From: Chitinophagales bacterium
Lineage (GTDB): Bacteria > Bacteroidota > Bacteroidia > Chitinophagales > JADIYW01
Length of the DNA stretch: 38,914 bases
Reading direction: 5' to 3'
NCBI GenBank assembly: GCA_019694955.1
Contig: JAIBAX010000047.1
Coordinates: 1 to 38,914 of the forward strand
Positions 24,397 through 34,083 of the stretch are shown here, piece by piece. The notes under the pieces are model-generated. The model was not told where the DNA came from. It saw nothing but the letters and a program-made list of their open reading frames with translations, and searched no databases. The translations under genes were made by a program, and so were the position numbers. Every line of letters starts with the position of its first letter. Position 1 is the first letter of the stretch.

Positions 24397-27336
24397 ATGG
24401 ATTATCGCTTCTCTGAAATTGAACGCTTTGCTGCACAGAAATGGGCTGAACACAATATTTATAAGGTAGAAAACAACTCCCCGAAACCAAAGTTTTATGT
24501 ATTGGATATGTTTCCTTACCCTTCCGGTGCCGGATTGCACGTCGGTCATCCGCTGGGATATATTGCTTCGGATATTTTTTCTCGCTACAAGCGTTTAAAT
24601 GGATTTAACGTCCTTCACCCCATGGGCTTTGATTCGTTCGGACTTCCGGCTGAGCAATATGCCATACAAACGGGGCAACATCCCGCAAAAACGACCAAAG
24701 ATAATATCGCCAGATATAAAGAGCAATTGGCAAAAATCGGTTTTAGCTACGATTGGTCGAGAGAAGTAGTGACTTCTGAACCAAATTACTATAAATGGAC
24801 ACAATGGATTTTTATTCAGTTGTTCAACAGTTGGTATGATAAAAATGCCGACAAAGCGCGATTCATTACGGAGTTAGAAGAGATTTTTCGACAAAATGGA
24901 AATACAACGGTAAAAGCAGCATGCAGTGAAAACACGCCAACCTTTACTGCCGAAGAATGGAACGGTTTTTCTGAAAAAGAAAAAAGCGAATGCCTCATGC
25001 ATTACCGCCTCGCCTATCTAGCCGACTCATGGGTGAATTGGTGTGAGGCTTTAGGAACCGTATTAGCCAATGATGAAGTGGTAAACGGCGTTTCTGAGCG
25101 CGGTGGGCATCCCGTAGAGAAAAAGAAAATGTCGCAGTGGTTTTTACGTATTACGGCATACGCTGAGCGCTTGTTAAAAGGTTTGGAAACCTTGGAATGG
25201 AGTGATTCCATGAAAGAAATGCAGCGCAACTGGATCGGAAAATCAAAAGGCGCTATGGTTTCTTTTGCAATGAAAGGTCATGATTTTAATATCGATGTCT
25301 TCACCACTCGAGTTGATACTATCTTTGGTGTAACCTTCTTAGTGATTGCCCCGGAACATGATTTTGTGAAAATGATAACGACAGATGAGTGTGCAGCAGA
25401 TGTGGATGCTTATGTAAAAAGAGCCGCTTCAAAATCGGATATTGAACGGCAGGCAGAAGCAAAAGAGACATCAGGACAATTTACTGGTGCCTATGTTATT
25501 CATCCCTTTACTGGTGAAGAAGTACCTGTTTTTATTGCAGATTATGTGTTGGCAGGTTATGGTACAGGTGCGGTTATGGCCGTTCCGAGTGGCGACCAAC
25601 GGGATTATTTGTTTGCCAAAAAATATCACTTACCCATTATCCCTATTTTAGATGCGCAGAAGGATTTAGAACACCAGGCAGATCCAACTAAAGAAGGTAC
25701 TTATATCAATTCTGAGTTCATCAATGGCAAAGACTATGCTACGGCTACACAGATGCTCATTGATGCTTTAGAACAACGCGGTATAGGTTATGGGAAAATA
25801 CAATTCAGGATGCGTGACGCCGGATTCAGCAGACAACGCTACTGGGGAGAGCCTTTTCCGGTTTATTATGAAAATGAAATCCCCAAATTATTAGACATCC
25901 AGCACTTGCCATTAGAACTTCCTGAAGTAGCCTCTTATAAACCTGCCGGAAATGGCGAGTCACCACTTTCTACGGCAAAAGATTGGGTACAGGCTTTGGG
26001 CGAAGGAAAAACTAGAGAAACGGATACCATGCCGGCATTTGCGGGCAGCAGTTGGTACTTTTTGCGGTATATGGATCCTGATAATAAAGATTTCTTCGTT
26101 AGCAAAGAGGCTCAAACCTATTGGCAGGATGTGGATTTGTATATCGGTGGAACGGAACACGCCGTTGGACATTTATTATACAGTCGCTTTTGGCATAAAT
26201 TCTTTAAAGACAATGGTTGGGTAAGTACGGAAGAACCTTTTAAAAAATTAGTGAATCAGGGCATGATTGGCGGGGTAAGCAAAAAGATTTTTTACTACAA
26301 CTTTATGGATGGAAAGGAAAAACTAAATCAGAATGATGTATATTTTTCCGAAGATTTATTTAAAATATTTTCACCTGATAATTCAACAAATAGTGGTGGT
26401 GGTTCAAACGCTGTAGAGAATTATTTAATAAATTACAAAGGTTTTACTCAACAGCAAATTATCGAATTATTTAATCTAAAATCAAAGCCAGTCTATTCAT
26501 CCATTTCACCCATATATGTTGATATTAAATATGTAAATGGCAATGAATTAGATGTAAAAAGGCTTAAAAAGGAGTGTTCGCAATTTGCAAATGCGAATTT
26601 TATTACTAACAAAAGTGATGTTTTTCTTTGCGTTTCTGAAAATGAAAAAATGTCAAAATCGAAACTTAATGTTGTCAATCCCGATGATGTTATTGCAGAA
26701 TTTGGTGCAGATTGCTTCCGGATGTTTGAGATGTTTTTGGGTCCTATTGAGCAACACAAACCTTGGGACACCCAAGGCATTGGCGGCGTGAGCAAGTTTT
26801 TAGCGAAATTATGGCGACTGTTTGCCATGGACGAGCAAGGTCATCCACATTTCAGTGATGGAAGTCCGGATAAAGATGCTTTGAAAACGGTACATAAAGC
26901 CATCAAAAAAGTTACGGAAGACATAGAACGTTTCTCTTTTAATACGGCAGTTAGTGCCTTTATGATTTGCGTGAATGATTTATCCAAGAATAAAACCAAC
27001 CACAAGGATGTTTTAGAACCTTTGGTTGTATTATTAGCACCGTTTGCACCATTCACAGCGGAAGCACTTTGGGAAAAATTGGGACATAACGGATGTATTG
27101 CTGCAGAAGGCGTTTGGCCAACATTCAATCCGACATATTTGGTAGAAAATACCGTCAATTATCCGATTTCTATCAATGGAAAAGTACGTGCCAAATTAGA
27201 TATCGCCGCACAAGCCACCCCTAAAGAGGTAGAAGAAATCGTGATGAAGGACGATATAGTGGTAAAATGGTTAGAGGGCAATACGCCTAAAAAGGTCATC
27301 GTTGTTCCGGGTAGGATTGTAAATATCGTTTTGTAA
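24397..27336 (+). CDS. leuS: Leucyl-tRNA synthetase
   Basis: LeuRS charges tRNA-Leu in the cytoplasm. I choose the ATG at 24397 because MDYRFSEIE is the usual family start; two earlier possible starts (GTG 24379, ATG 24388) overlap or touch the promoter box. The product is 979 residues. The HIGH-type motif HVGH is at residues 48-51 and KMSKS at 751-755. The CP1 editing region contains TTRVDTIFGVTF and the conserved FAGSSWYFLRYMDP follows. The C-terminal domain ends RIVNIVL. The region of about residues 628-748, just before KMSKS, is more AT-rich and diverges from what I expect of this enzyme, with about 60 extra residues. The active-site motifs are intact, so the enzyme is probably functional. 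Confidence 0.97.
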   Translation: MDYRFSEIERFAAQKWAEHNIYKVENNSPKPKFYVLDMFPYPSGAGLHVGHPLGYIASDIFSRYKRLNGFNVLHPMGFDSFGLPAEQYAIQTGQHPAKTTKDNIARYKEQLAKIGFSYDWSREVVTSEPNYYKWTQWIFIQLFNSWYDKNADKARFITELEEIFRQNGNTTVKAACSENTPTFTAEEWNGFSEKEKSECLMHYRLAYLADSWVNWCEALGTVLANDEVVNGVSERGGHPVEKKKMSQWFLRITAYAERLLKGLETLEWSDSMKEMQRNWIGKSKGAMVSFAMKGHDFNIDVFTTRVDTIFGVTFLVIAPEHDFVKMITTDECAADVDAYVKRAASKSDIERQAEAKETSGQFTGAYVIHPFTGEEVPVFIADYVLAGYGTGAVMAVPSGDQRDYLFAKKYHLPIIPILDAQKDLEHQADPTKEGTYINSEFINGKDYATATQMLIDALEQRGIGYGKIQFRMRDAGFSRQRYWGEPFPVYYENEIPKLLDIQHLPLELPEVASYKPAGNGESPLSTAKDWVQALGEGKTRETDTMPAFAGSSWYFLRYMDPDNKDFFVSKEAQTYWQDVDLYIGGTEHAVGHLLYSRFWHKFFKDNGWVSTEEPFKKLVNQGMIGGVSKKIFYYNFMDGKEKLNQNDVYFSEDLFKIFSPDNSTNSGGGSNAVENYLINYKGFTQQQIIELFNLKSKPVYSSISPIYVDIKYVNGNELDVKRLKKECSQFANANFITNKSDVFLCVSENEKMSKSKLNVVNPDDVIAEFGADCFRMFEMFLGPIEQHKPWDTQGIGGVSKFLAKLWRLFAMDEQGHPHFSDGSPDKDALKTVHKAIKKVTEDIERFSFNTAVSAFMICVNDLSKNKTNHKDVLEPLVVLLAPFAPFTAEALWEKLGHNGCIAAEGVWPTFNPTYLVENTVNYPISINGKVRAKLDIAAQATPKEVEEIVMKDDIVVKWLEGNTPKKVIVVPGRIVNIVL

Positions 27337-27342
27337 TATTGA

Positions 27343-27630
27343 GTGATAACAGAAATTGCCATATTATCTGTTAAAGCAGGTATGGAAGCTTCTTTCGAAA
27401 GAGATTTCGCTGTTGCGGCAAAATATATTGGCGCCACTGAAGGATATATTGCTCATCGACTGATGAAGTGCTTGGAAGAAGCGAATAAGTATTTATTGGT
27501 AGTTGAATGGAAATCCTTAGAAGCACATACTATAAATTTTAGAACTTCTCCACAATATCAGGAGTGGAAAAAACTATTGCATCACTACTATGATCCGTTC
27601 CCGGTGGTGGAGCATTATGTGGATGTGTAG
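27343..27630 (+). CDS. Antibiotic biosynthesis monooxygenase (ABM) domain protein
   Basis: The 95-residue product matches the small ABM ferredoxin-like fold. An N-terminal strand ITEIAILSVKAGMEASFERDF and a central KYLLVVEWKSLEAH are followed by the late FRTSPQYQEW and HHYYDPFPVVEHY. Members include quinol monooxygenases and many proteins of unknown activity. The only plausible start is GTG at 27343, because the codon directly upstream is TGA. The gene begins 6 bp after the leuS stop and is probably co-transcribed with it. No membrane segment or signal is present. Catalytic ability cannot be judged from sequence. Confidence 0.75.
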   Translation: MITEIAILSVKAGMEASFERDFAVAAKYIGATEGYIAHRLMKCLEEANKYLLVVEWKSLEAHTINFRTSPQYQEWKKLLHHYYDPFPVVEHYVDV

Positions 27631-27650
27631 AACGCGCTTTGCATCATGAG

Positions 27651-28439
27651 TTATTTCAATTTCCGTGCAAAAAAAATAGTAAGAAAATAAGTAGGAATAC
27701 CTGCTACATAAAGTCCTATAAAGATATTGAAAAACATGAGTAAGATTTGTTGGATGCTATAAAAGGCGTTTAATAAAGCAGTTAGTTTCCAAAATAGAAA
27801 GATATTTATTATCCACATCGTAAAGATGACTATCCATTTTTTAGTAGGAATCAATATATCTAATAATAAAAATAAGGCATTTAATAGCATATAAAATAGT
27901 ATTACTATCATCCAAAAAAATATTATCACACTTCTATTTTCCAATATTTGATGCGTGTTTATGATAAAGTTTTCTTTTAAAGTATTATCTCCCAAAATCA
28001 ACTGCATCATCTTCAAAAAGTAGTTATACAATGTAGCTAAGGAGACATCGATACTCTGGTTTCCGAAAAAAAGTAAGAACGCAGTAATAAATAATATGAA
28101 TACTGATAAGAATGGGAGCAATTTAAAGCCAACCTTTACTGGCGTTGGTTTATTACATAAATACAAATCTTTCCGATAATCATCTAATGGTTCATTTTCA
28201 ACATTATCTTCATCTTGAAGAAACGAAACACCTACAAAAATTGGCAGCCATCCTAAAATGAACCGAATTCCTTTAACTGTAGTGCTATGCAATTCAAAAT
28301 ATGCATTAGAAAAAACATAGTAGCCATTTATCCCTATTGAAAATACACGAGCATATACCGTTGCAAGGATGATTAAGCAACATAAGCTATAAAAACAAAT
28401 GATACCACCAATAAAAAAGTCGATTTTAAAAAACTCCAT
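27651..28439 (-). CDS. Uncharacterised multi-pass membrane protein, 262 aa
   Basis: I do not recognise a family. There are about five to six hydrophobic segments: residues about 8-30, 60-75 (weak), 105-127, 172-198, 205-220 and 232-255. A polar, acidic loop lies between the second and third (about 75-100, with QDEDNVENEPLDDYRKDLYL). Coding is AT-rich, as expected for a membrane protein in this genome. The gene is convergent with the ABM gene and divergent from the HMG-CoA lyase gene. No motif suggests transport, catalysis or secretion function. Confidence 0.75.
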   Translation of the reverse strand: MEFFKIDFFIGGIICFYSLCCLIILATVYARVFSIGINGYYVFSNAYFELHSTTVKGIRFILGWLPIFVGVSFLQDEDNVENEPLDDYRKDLYLCNKPTPVKVGFKLLPFLSVFILFITAFLLFFGNQSIDVSLATLYNYFLKMMQLILGDNTLKENFIINTHQILENRSVIIFFWMIVILFYMLLNALFLLLDILIPTKKWIVIFTMWIINIFLFWKLTALLNAFYSIQQILLMFFNIFIGLYVAGIPTYFLTIFFARKLK

Positions 28440-28591
28440 TTTGCTTAAGCTAATCTAAAAAAAACGCCAATTTAACTTTAAATTTAATTGTCAAGATATA
28501 AATCCTACATTTTTTTCTTGACCTTAACTTTATTAGTCTTTGAAAAAAATATTACACATAATTCCAAATAATTATTTATTTTTCGGCTGTT

Positions 28592-29464
28592 ATGACACAA
28601 TTGAATAAAGATGTAAAAATAATCGAGTGTCCGAGGGATGCTATGCAGGGAATTAAGGAATTTATTCCTACCAACAGCAAAATTGAATACTTAAATGCTT
28701 TGTTAAAAGTAGGCTTCGACACGTTAGATTGCGGAAGTTTTGTTTCTGAAAAGATGATTCCTCAAATGGCAGATACGCCTCACGTGATACCTCACTTAAA
28801 ACTGGATGAAACAGATACTAAACTCTCCGTTATCGTTGCTAACAGAAGGGGCGCTGATGAGGCTACAGCCTATGACGAAATCACCTATTTGGGTTATCTG
28901 TTTTCTGTATCAGAAACTTTCCAACAGAGAAACACGAATGTATCTATTGAAGAATCTCTAAACAGGGTAGAAGAGATCATGAATATCTGTGAATGCCATG
29001 GGAAACAGTTTGTACTATATGTCTCCATGGCTTTCGGAAACCCCTACGGCGATTTGTATGATATTGCCATCGTGGAACATTGGGTAGATATCCTACAAGA
29101 GTTGGGTGTGAGAAGAATGTCTATCTCGGATACAATTGGTGTCGCTAAACCAAAAGTTATCACTGAACTGTTGGAATTGCTAAATAATGACTATCCGAAG
29201 GTGAAATTCGGCTGTCATTTCCACACTACACCCACCACTTGGGAAGAAAAAATAACGGCAGCTTGGGAAGCAGGTTGCAATCGTTTTGATGGTGCCATCA
29301 AAGGTTTCGGCGGATGCCCCATGGCGGAAGACGACCTTACCGGAAATATGCCGACAGAAAATCTACTGCATTATTTCGAAGAAAGAGGTATCAACCACCA
29401 TTTAGATAAAGACGCCTTCTTTGAAGCTATGGCAATTGCTGCAAGGATATTCCCTCCGAGGTAG
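28592..29464 (+). CDS. mvaB: Hydroxymethylglutaryl-CoA lyase
   Basis: The enzyme splits HMG-CoA into acetoacetate and acetyl-CoA in the last step of leucine degradation. The 290-residue protein starts with VKIIECPRDAMQGIKEFIPT, where the Arg-Asp pair near residue 15 supports catalysis and metal binding. The HMGL/citramalate TIM barrel continues with FDTLDCGSFVSEKMIPQMAD. The metal-binding HFHTTP lies at about 210, and the catalytic cysteine is in GFGGCPMAEDDLTGN (Cys242). Length matches bacterial forms (about 285-300). The gene is monocistronic here. The symbol is by homology; the distinction from related aldolases rests on the conserved Cys loop. Confidence 0.93.
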   Translation: MTQLNKDVKIIECPRDAMQGIKEFIPTNSKIEYLNALLKVGFDTLDCGSFVSEKMIPQMADTPHVIPHLKLDETDTKLSVIVANRRGADEATAYDEITYLGYLFSVSETFQQRNTNVSIEESLNRVEEIMNICECHGKQFVLYVSMAFGNPYGDLYDIAIVEHWVDILQELGVRRMSISDTIGVAKPKVITELLELLNNDYPKVKFGCHFHTTPTTWEEKITAAWEAGCNRFDGAIKGFGGCPMAEDDLTGNMPTENLLHYFEERGINHHLDKDAFFEAMAIAARIFPPR

Positions 29465-29542
29465 TGAACGTAGTGCGTTTTTCGTAATGCGTAATTCGAT
29501 AATAAAGGAGTCAAATGGTCAATAGACAATAGTCTTTCGGAT

Positions 29543-29577
29543 AAAATAAAAAGTCCCGACCTTTACAGATCGGGACC
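29543..29577 (-). terminator. Terminator of the htrA gene
   Basis: On the minus strand, GTCCCGATC (29576-29568) pairs with GGTCGGGAC (29561-29553), with one G-U wobble and a 6-nt loop. It is followed by TTTTTATTTTAT. It lies 32 bp beyond the htrA stop and faces the convergent HMG-CoA lyase gene. Confidence 0.8.
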
Positions 29578-29608
29578 AAACCTAACTTAACCACCAAAAA
29601 ACTTTATA

Positions 29609-31066
29609 TTAAAACCCGAAGGCATAGTATTTAACACCATTTTTGCCGGGATATCTCCCTTCTATTAAAACACCATTTCCGCGATTTTGGTTCAATATGG
29701 TCTCAAAATCTTTCATATTTTTTACGTTGGTGTTATTTAATCTGGTAATAACAAAACCTTCTTCGATGTCTGTATTTTGTGCCAACAAACCATTTCCTAC
29801 ATCGCTTACTTTTATTCCACCGCTGATGCCCATTTTCTTTGCTTCATCGCTGCTCAATTCTTCAAAAGAAGCACCTAAAGCGGTCATAGCATTAGAAGCC
29901 TTTTCGAGTTCTTCCTTGCTGGAGAGTTTTGCCTGATTCTCTTTATTCTTAAGCGTCACTGTTTTTTCAATATTTTTGCCGTCACGAACCAATTCTATTT
30001 TCACCTTATCGCCAGGGCGAAATCTGGCAATATGCTCTTGTAATTCCGGAGATGATTTTACGGTCAGTCCATCTACTTTTACAATAATATCACCGCTTTC
30101 CAAACCGCCATCTTCGGCAGCACTTCCAGGTACGATATCTGCCACGTAAGCACCTTCCATTTTGTCATAACTAGATTTCTTTGCCAATTCAGGTGTCAAT
30201 TCAGCAATATTCACACCCAAATATCCTCTTTGAACAACCCCAAAATCCATTATATCTGCCACAACTTTCTTGGCTAGGTTAGAAGGAATGGCAAAAGAAT
30301 AGCCTGCATATGTACCGGTAGGAGTGGCAATAGCGGAGTTAATACCAATTAAATTGCCATTCAAATCCACCAAAGCGCCACCTGAATTGCCGGGATTTAC
30401 CGCAGCATCCGTTTGTATGAAGGACTCAACCGCATAGTTGCCCGCCTTTTCTCTGATGATATTTATATTTCTTGCTTTAGCACTCACGATGCCTGCGGTA
30501 ACGGTAGATGCCAAATCGAAAGGGTTGCCGACTGCCAACACCCATTGACCAACCAACACATCATCTGAATTCGCCCACGTCAGGTATGGCAAGGATTTCT
30601 CTTCAATTTTTATCACTGCCAAATCGGTGGAAGGGTCGCGACCGATTAGCTTTCCTTTATATTCTTTATTGTCAGAAAGTGACACTTCTATCTCATCTGC
30701 ACCTTCTACCACATGGTTATTGGTGACGATGTAGCCATCTTGGGTAATAATGACACCCGAACCGCTACCAACCTGTGGCTGAGGTTGCCCATAACCACCA
30801 CCAAAAAACTGAAAAAAAGGATCATATGCCTGTTTATTTGCTTTTGGGGTAACTGTAACCTTTATATGCACTACGGCAGGGGTACTCTTGGCAGCTGCTT
30901 GTACAAAGGCATCCGGTGGAAGGCCACCATTATAAGAAGCAAACTGCGCCGGAATGTTCTTAGAATCAGCTTGAATCCATTTGCTTTTGTTAAATTTGTT
31001 GTTAAGTGCCAATACACTGGCAGCACTCAATAATGCAATCAAAAAGTAAACACCGATTTTTTTCAT
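29609..31066 (-). CDS. degP: Periplasmic serine protease HtrA/DegP (Do family)
   Basis: The 485-residue protease degrades or refolds damaged envelope proteins. An N-terminal hydrophobic segment (about 4-21) serves as a signal or anchor. The trypsin-like domain has its triad in TNNHVVEG (His118), STDLAVIK (Asp148) and PGNSGGAL (Ser228). PDZ1 (about 275-365, GYLGVNIAEL start) and PDZ2 (about 390-485) follow. The second PDZ begins AMTALGASFEEL and is shorter than usual. A Gly/Gln/Pro-rich loop at about 88-100 is typical of the LA loop region. All catalytic residues are present. The gene is monocistronic with its own terminator; regulation is not visible. Confidence 0.96.
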   Translation of the reverse strand: MKKIGVYFLIALLSAASVLALNNKFNKSKWIQADSKNIPAQFASYNGGLPPDAFVQAAAKSTPAVVHIKVTVTPKANKQAYDPFFQFFGGGYGQPQPQVGSGSGVIITQDGYIVTNNHVVEGADEIEVSLSDNKEYKGKLIGRDPSTDLAVIKIEEKSLPYLTWANSDDVLVGQWVLAVGNPFDLASTVTAGIVSAKARNINIIREKAGNYAVESFIQTDAAVNPGNSGGALVDLNGNLIGINSAIATPTGTYAGYSFAIPSNLAKKVVADIMDFGVVQRGYLGVNIAELTPELAKKSSYDKMEGAYVADIVPGSAAEDGGLESGDIIVKVDGLTVKSSPELQEHIARFRPGDKVKIELVRDGKNIEKTVTLKNKENQAKLSSKEELEKASNAMTALGASFEELSSDEAKKMGISGGIKVSDVGNGLLAQNTDIEEGFVITRLNNTNVKNMKDFETILNQNRGNGVLIEGRYPGKNGVKYYAFGF

Positions 31067-31265
31067 ATACTTAACATTTTGTTTGTTCTTTTAATTTAAA
31101 TCCTTTAGTAACTTGCGACAAATTTTATACCTAAAACAATAAAAAACAAGTATATGTATGGTGCGCTCGGTTAAGAATTGTTAAGGTTTGCAATATTTAC
31201 CTTTTAATAGCCGCACTTGACCATTTATTTTTAAAAAATAATATTGATTATCAATAACTTAAGAA

Positions 31266-32051
31266 ATGCAATTCAATTTTTATAAGTTTCAGGGAACCGG
31301 CAATGACTTCATCATGATAGATGACAGATTGAGAACATTTCCCATCGATGAAACTGTCATAAATGCATGGTGTGACAGAAAATTTGGCATTGGCGCTGAC
31401 GGATTGATTTTACTCCAAAACGAAGAAGGATATGACTTTAGAATGGTATATTTCAATGCCGATGGCAAAGAGAGTACCATGTGTGGCAATGGCGGTCGTT
31501 GTATTGCTGCTTTTGCTAAGTTTTTAAAAATTCCCTTAACGCAACAACAGTTCGTAGCCATCGACGGTCCACACGACTTTATTTTTAACGGCGATATGGT
31601 TCAATTAAAAATGAAAGATGTGGCACAAATCCAGCATTTGGATGATGCATATGTCATGGATACAGGATCTCCGCACTATGTGGTTTTCGGTCGCGATATT
31701 GCAGCAATGGAATTGGTAGAAAAAGCCAGAAAAATCAGGTATAATGATAAGTTTAAGGCTGTTGGAATCAATGTAAATTTCACTGAAAAGATTAACAACC
31801 AATACTTTATACGTACCTATGAACGTGGTGTCGAAGATGAAACACTATCCTGTGGTACCGGTACAGTAGCAACCGCATTATCTTGGGCATTAAAAGAGGG
31901 GCTGGCAGATGGGAAAATAGCATTAATTACGCAGGGTGGAAAATTAAATGTACATTTTAAACAGAATAACGGACAATTTTCCGATATTTGGCTCGAAGGA
32001 GCAGCGGTGTTTGTTTTTGAAGGGACTTGTGCTATAATAAACAAAATTTAA
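31266..32051 (+). CDS. dapF: Diaminopimelate epimerase
   Basis: DapF converts LL- to meso-diaminopimelate for lysine and peptidoglycan synthesis. The 261-residue protein shows the two-domain fold with both catalytic cysteines: Cys73 in MCGNGGRC and Cys196 in SCGTGT. FQGTGNDFIMID at the N-terminus and GIGADGLILL are family signatures. Length is slightly short relative to E. coli (274) but usual for Bacteroidota. A CorA-type gene follows 9 bp downstream and then the AI-2E-type permease, so these three genes probably form a transcript. Confidence 0.97.
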   Translation: MQFNFYKFQGTGNDFIMIDDRLRTFPIDETVINAWCDRKFGIGADGLILLQNEEGYDFRMVYFNADGKESTMCGNGGRCIAAFAKFLKIPLTQQQFVAIDGPHDFIFNGDMVQLKMKDVAQIQHLDDAYVMDTGSPHYVVFGRDIAAMELVEKARKIRYNDKFKAVGINVNFTEKINNQYFIRTYERGVEDETLSCGTGTVATALSWALKEGLADGKIALITQGGKLNVHFKQNNGQFSDIWLEGAAVFVFEGTCAIINKI

Positions 32052-32060
32052 CTATGGAGG

Positions 32061-33011
32061 ATGATTCGGATATACCAAAAAATCAACGACCAAATAACCG
32101 AAACACAGGTTTTGGCGAAGGATTGTTGGGTAAATATTGCCCCGCCCTTCAATATGGACAAACTCGAAGAGTTTAGCCGGGAACTGGACATCCCTTTTTC
32201 ATTTATTATCGACTGTATTGACTTATATGAACGCTCTCGCTACGAGAAGGTAGAAGACGCGAAACTCATCGTCATCAATACACCCATTTTAAATGAATAC
32301 CAAGACATTGACGATCAAGCTGCTTATATCACCGTTCCTGTGGGTATTGTTTTGTTGCCGGATAAGATTGTCACTATCAATTCCTTACCAAATCCCATGA
32401 TTGAATGGTTTGAAAAAAATACCATCAAAAATCTGCCGCCAGAAGAAAGGACGATGTTTATTCTAAAAATATTCGAGAGGAACGTCAACTATTTCCTCCA
32501 TTACCTGAGAGAAATTAATAAGCGTATTTCTCAGGTAGAAAAAGAACTACAACGCTCTGCCAAAAATGAAGAACTGAATAAGCTTTTACAACTACAAAAA
32601 TCACTGGTATATTTTGTTAACGATCTCCGAGCCAATGAGATGGTGATGTTGAAAATTCAAAGAACAGATTTTTTGGGTATCTATGAAAATCAGGATGCAC
32701 GCGATTTCCTACAAGATATCATGATCGACAACAGTCAGGCGATGGAAATGGCGAATGTTTATAGCAATATCTTAAATGGAACGATGGATTTCTTTAACTC
32801 AATTATTTCCAATAACTTAAACGTAGTTGTAAGCCGTCTGACCTCTGTCACGATTATATTGATGATACCCACCATCATCGCCAGTTTCTTCGGCATGAAT
32901 GTACACCTACCTTTTTCAGATGCGAAATTTGCTTTTTCAGGATTATTGATTTTTTCCATATTGATTTCTATCTTACTCTCTGTTTGGTTTAGGAGAAAAA
33001 ATTGGCTTTAA
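32061..33011 (+). CDS. corA: CorA-family divalent cation transporter
   Basis: The 316-residue protein carries a large cytoplasmic N-terminal domain (about 1-245, with helices ending INKRISQVEKELQ and the long stalk) and two C-terminal membrane helices at about 255-280 and 288-310. The GMN motif at 278-280 (FFGMNVHLPF) marks the pore of CorA-type Mg2+/Co2+ channels. Transport of Mg2+ is the likely role, though other metals are possible. It lies 9 bp after dapF and its stop is 1 bp before the start of the next gene, so it is inside an operon. Confidence 0.93.
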   Translation: MIRIYQKINDQITETQVLAKDCWVNIAPPFNMDKLEEFSRELDIPFSFIIDCIDLYERSRYEKVEDAKLIVINTPILNEYQDIDDQAAYITVPVGIVLLPDKIVTINSLPNPMIEWFEKNTIKNLPPEERTMFILKIFERNVNYFLHYLREINKRISQVEKELQRSAKNEELNKLLQLQKSLVYFVNDLRANEMVMLKIQRTDFLGIYENQDARDFLQDIMIDNSQAMEMANVYSNILNGTMDFFNSIISNNLNVVVSRLTSVTIILMIPTIIASFFGMNVHLPFSDAKFAFSGLLIFSILISILLSVWFRRKNWL

Positions 33012-33012
33012 A

Positions 33013-34077
33013 ATGGATAATCAACTGGCAATATTAAAAACGATCAGAAATGTACTGATGTTTTTTGCCGGGCTTACTTTGTTATATCTGATAAAAATCC
33101 TCTCTAATCTCTTGATTCCTTTTGTTCTTGCCTTGTTTACTGCCATGCTCTTACAACCTATTTTAGCTTGGTTAGACAAGAAAAAAGTACCCTTCGGACT
33201 AAGTCTTGCACTCATATGGTTGACCATTTCAGCCACACTTTTCGGCTTGGGCATGATAATTTTTCAAACAGGTTCTGCCATTTATGGTGAAAAAGATAAA
33301 TTGCTGGAACAAGTGACGGCTAAACTACTATCTTTAGTAGAACATGTAAACAACAGTTTTGGTATCGAGTTGGCGCTAGAAGATTTTATCAAGCAAATCC
33401 CTTTCTTATTTTCTAAAGAGTTTCTTTTGTCGAGTGGGGGAGCGGTGGCTGGATTTTTAGGTGGTCTAACGGGCACATTTATGCTGTTTCTCATTTACCT
33501 CATCATCCTTTTGGGTGGTATTTTAAAATATGAACACTACTTAAAATACTTGGGTGGCAATAAAAAAAGTCAACAAAATCAATTGATTAACACATTTGAA
33601 GAGGTAAAAAAGAGTTTAGCCAACTATACACGAGTGAAGTTTATCATGAGTTTCTTCACCGGGTTGGGCACTTATATCGTATGCCTGTTGTTTCATATCG
33701 ACTTTGCCTTATTTTGGGGTTTTTTAGCCTTCGTGCTGAATTTCCTGCCAACCATAGGCTCCATTGCCGGCGTTGTACCACCCGTTTTATTAGGACTCAT
33801 TCAATTGGATTCGCTTGGTATGGTGGCATTATTGTTAGTTGTATTGTTTCTTGTGCAAACATTATTCGGCAACCTTTTGGAGCCTATCTTTATGGGTCAA
33901 AGCGTCTCATTAAACACCATCGTAGTCATCATGGGTCTGTTGTTGTGGGGTTACCTGTGGGGATTCTACGGAATGCTGCTCTCTGTACCATTAACCGTAA
34001 TGATGAAAGTAGTACTATCAAAAGTTGAAGGTGCCGGATTTTTTGTAAGGCTCTTAGGCGATACAAAAAATACATAA
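33013..34077 (+). CDS. AI-2E family transporter (PerM-like)
   Basis: The 354-residue protein has about eight membrane segments: two near the N-terminus (about 15-50), one at about 60-85, and, after a soluble helical region (about 90-150), several from about 153 to the end. The C-terminal half has the family features FALFWGFLAFVLNFLPTIGS and LEPIFMGQSVSLNTIVVI. Members export autoinducer-2-like molecules or couple to Na+/H+ exchange; the name does not prove AI-2 transport, and luxS is not in this window. The gene is translationally close to corA (1-bp gap) and ends 6 bp before the convergent fmt stop. Confidence 0.92.
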   Translation: MDNQLAILKTIRNVLMFFAGLTLLYLIKILSNLLIPFVLALFTAMLLQPILAWLDKKKVPFGLSLALIWLTISATLFGLGMIIFQTGSAIYGEKDKLLEQVTAKLLSLVEHVNNSFGIELALEDFIKQIPFLFSKEFLLSSGGAVAGFLGGLTGTFMLFLIYLIILLGGILKYEHYLKYLGGNKKSQQNQLINTFEEVKKSLANYTRVKFIMSFFTGLGTYIVCLLFHIDFALFWGFLAFVLNFLPTIGSIAGVVPPVLLGLIQLDSLGMVALLLVVLFLVQTLFGNLLEPIFMGQSVSLNTIVVIMGLLLWGYLWGFYGMLLSVPLTVMMKVVLSKVEGAGFFVRLLGDTKNT

Positions 34078-34083
34078 ATACCT

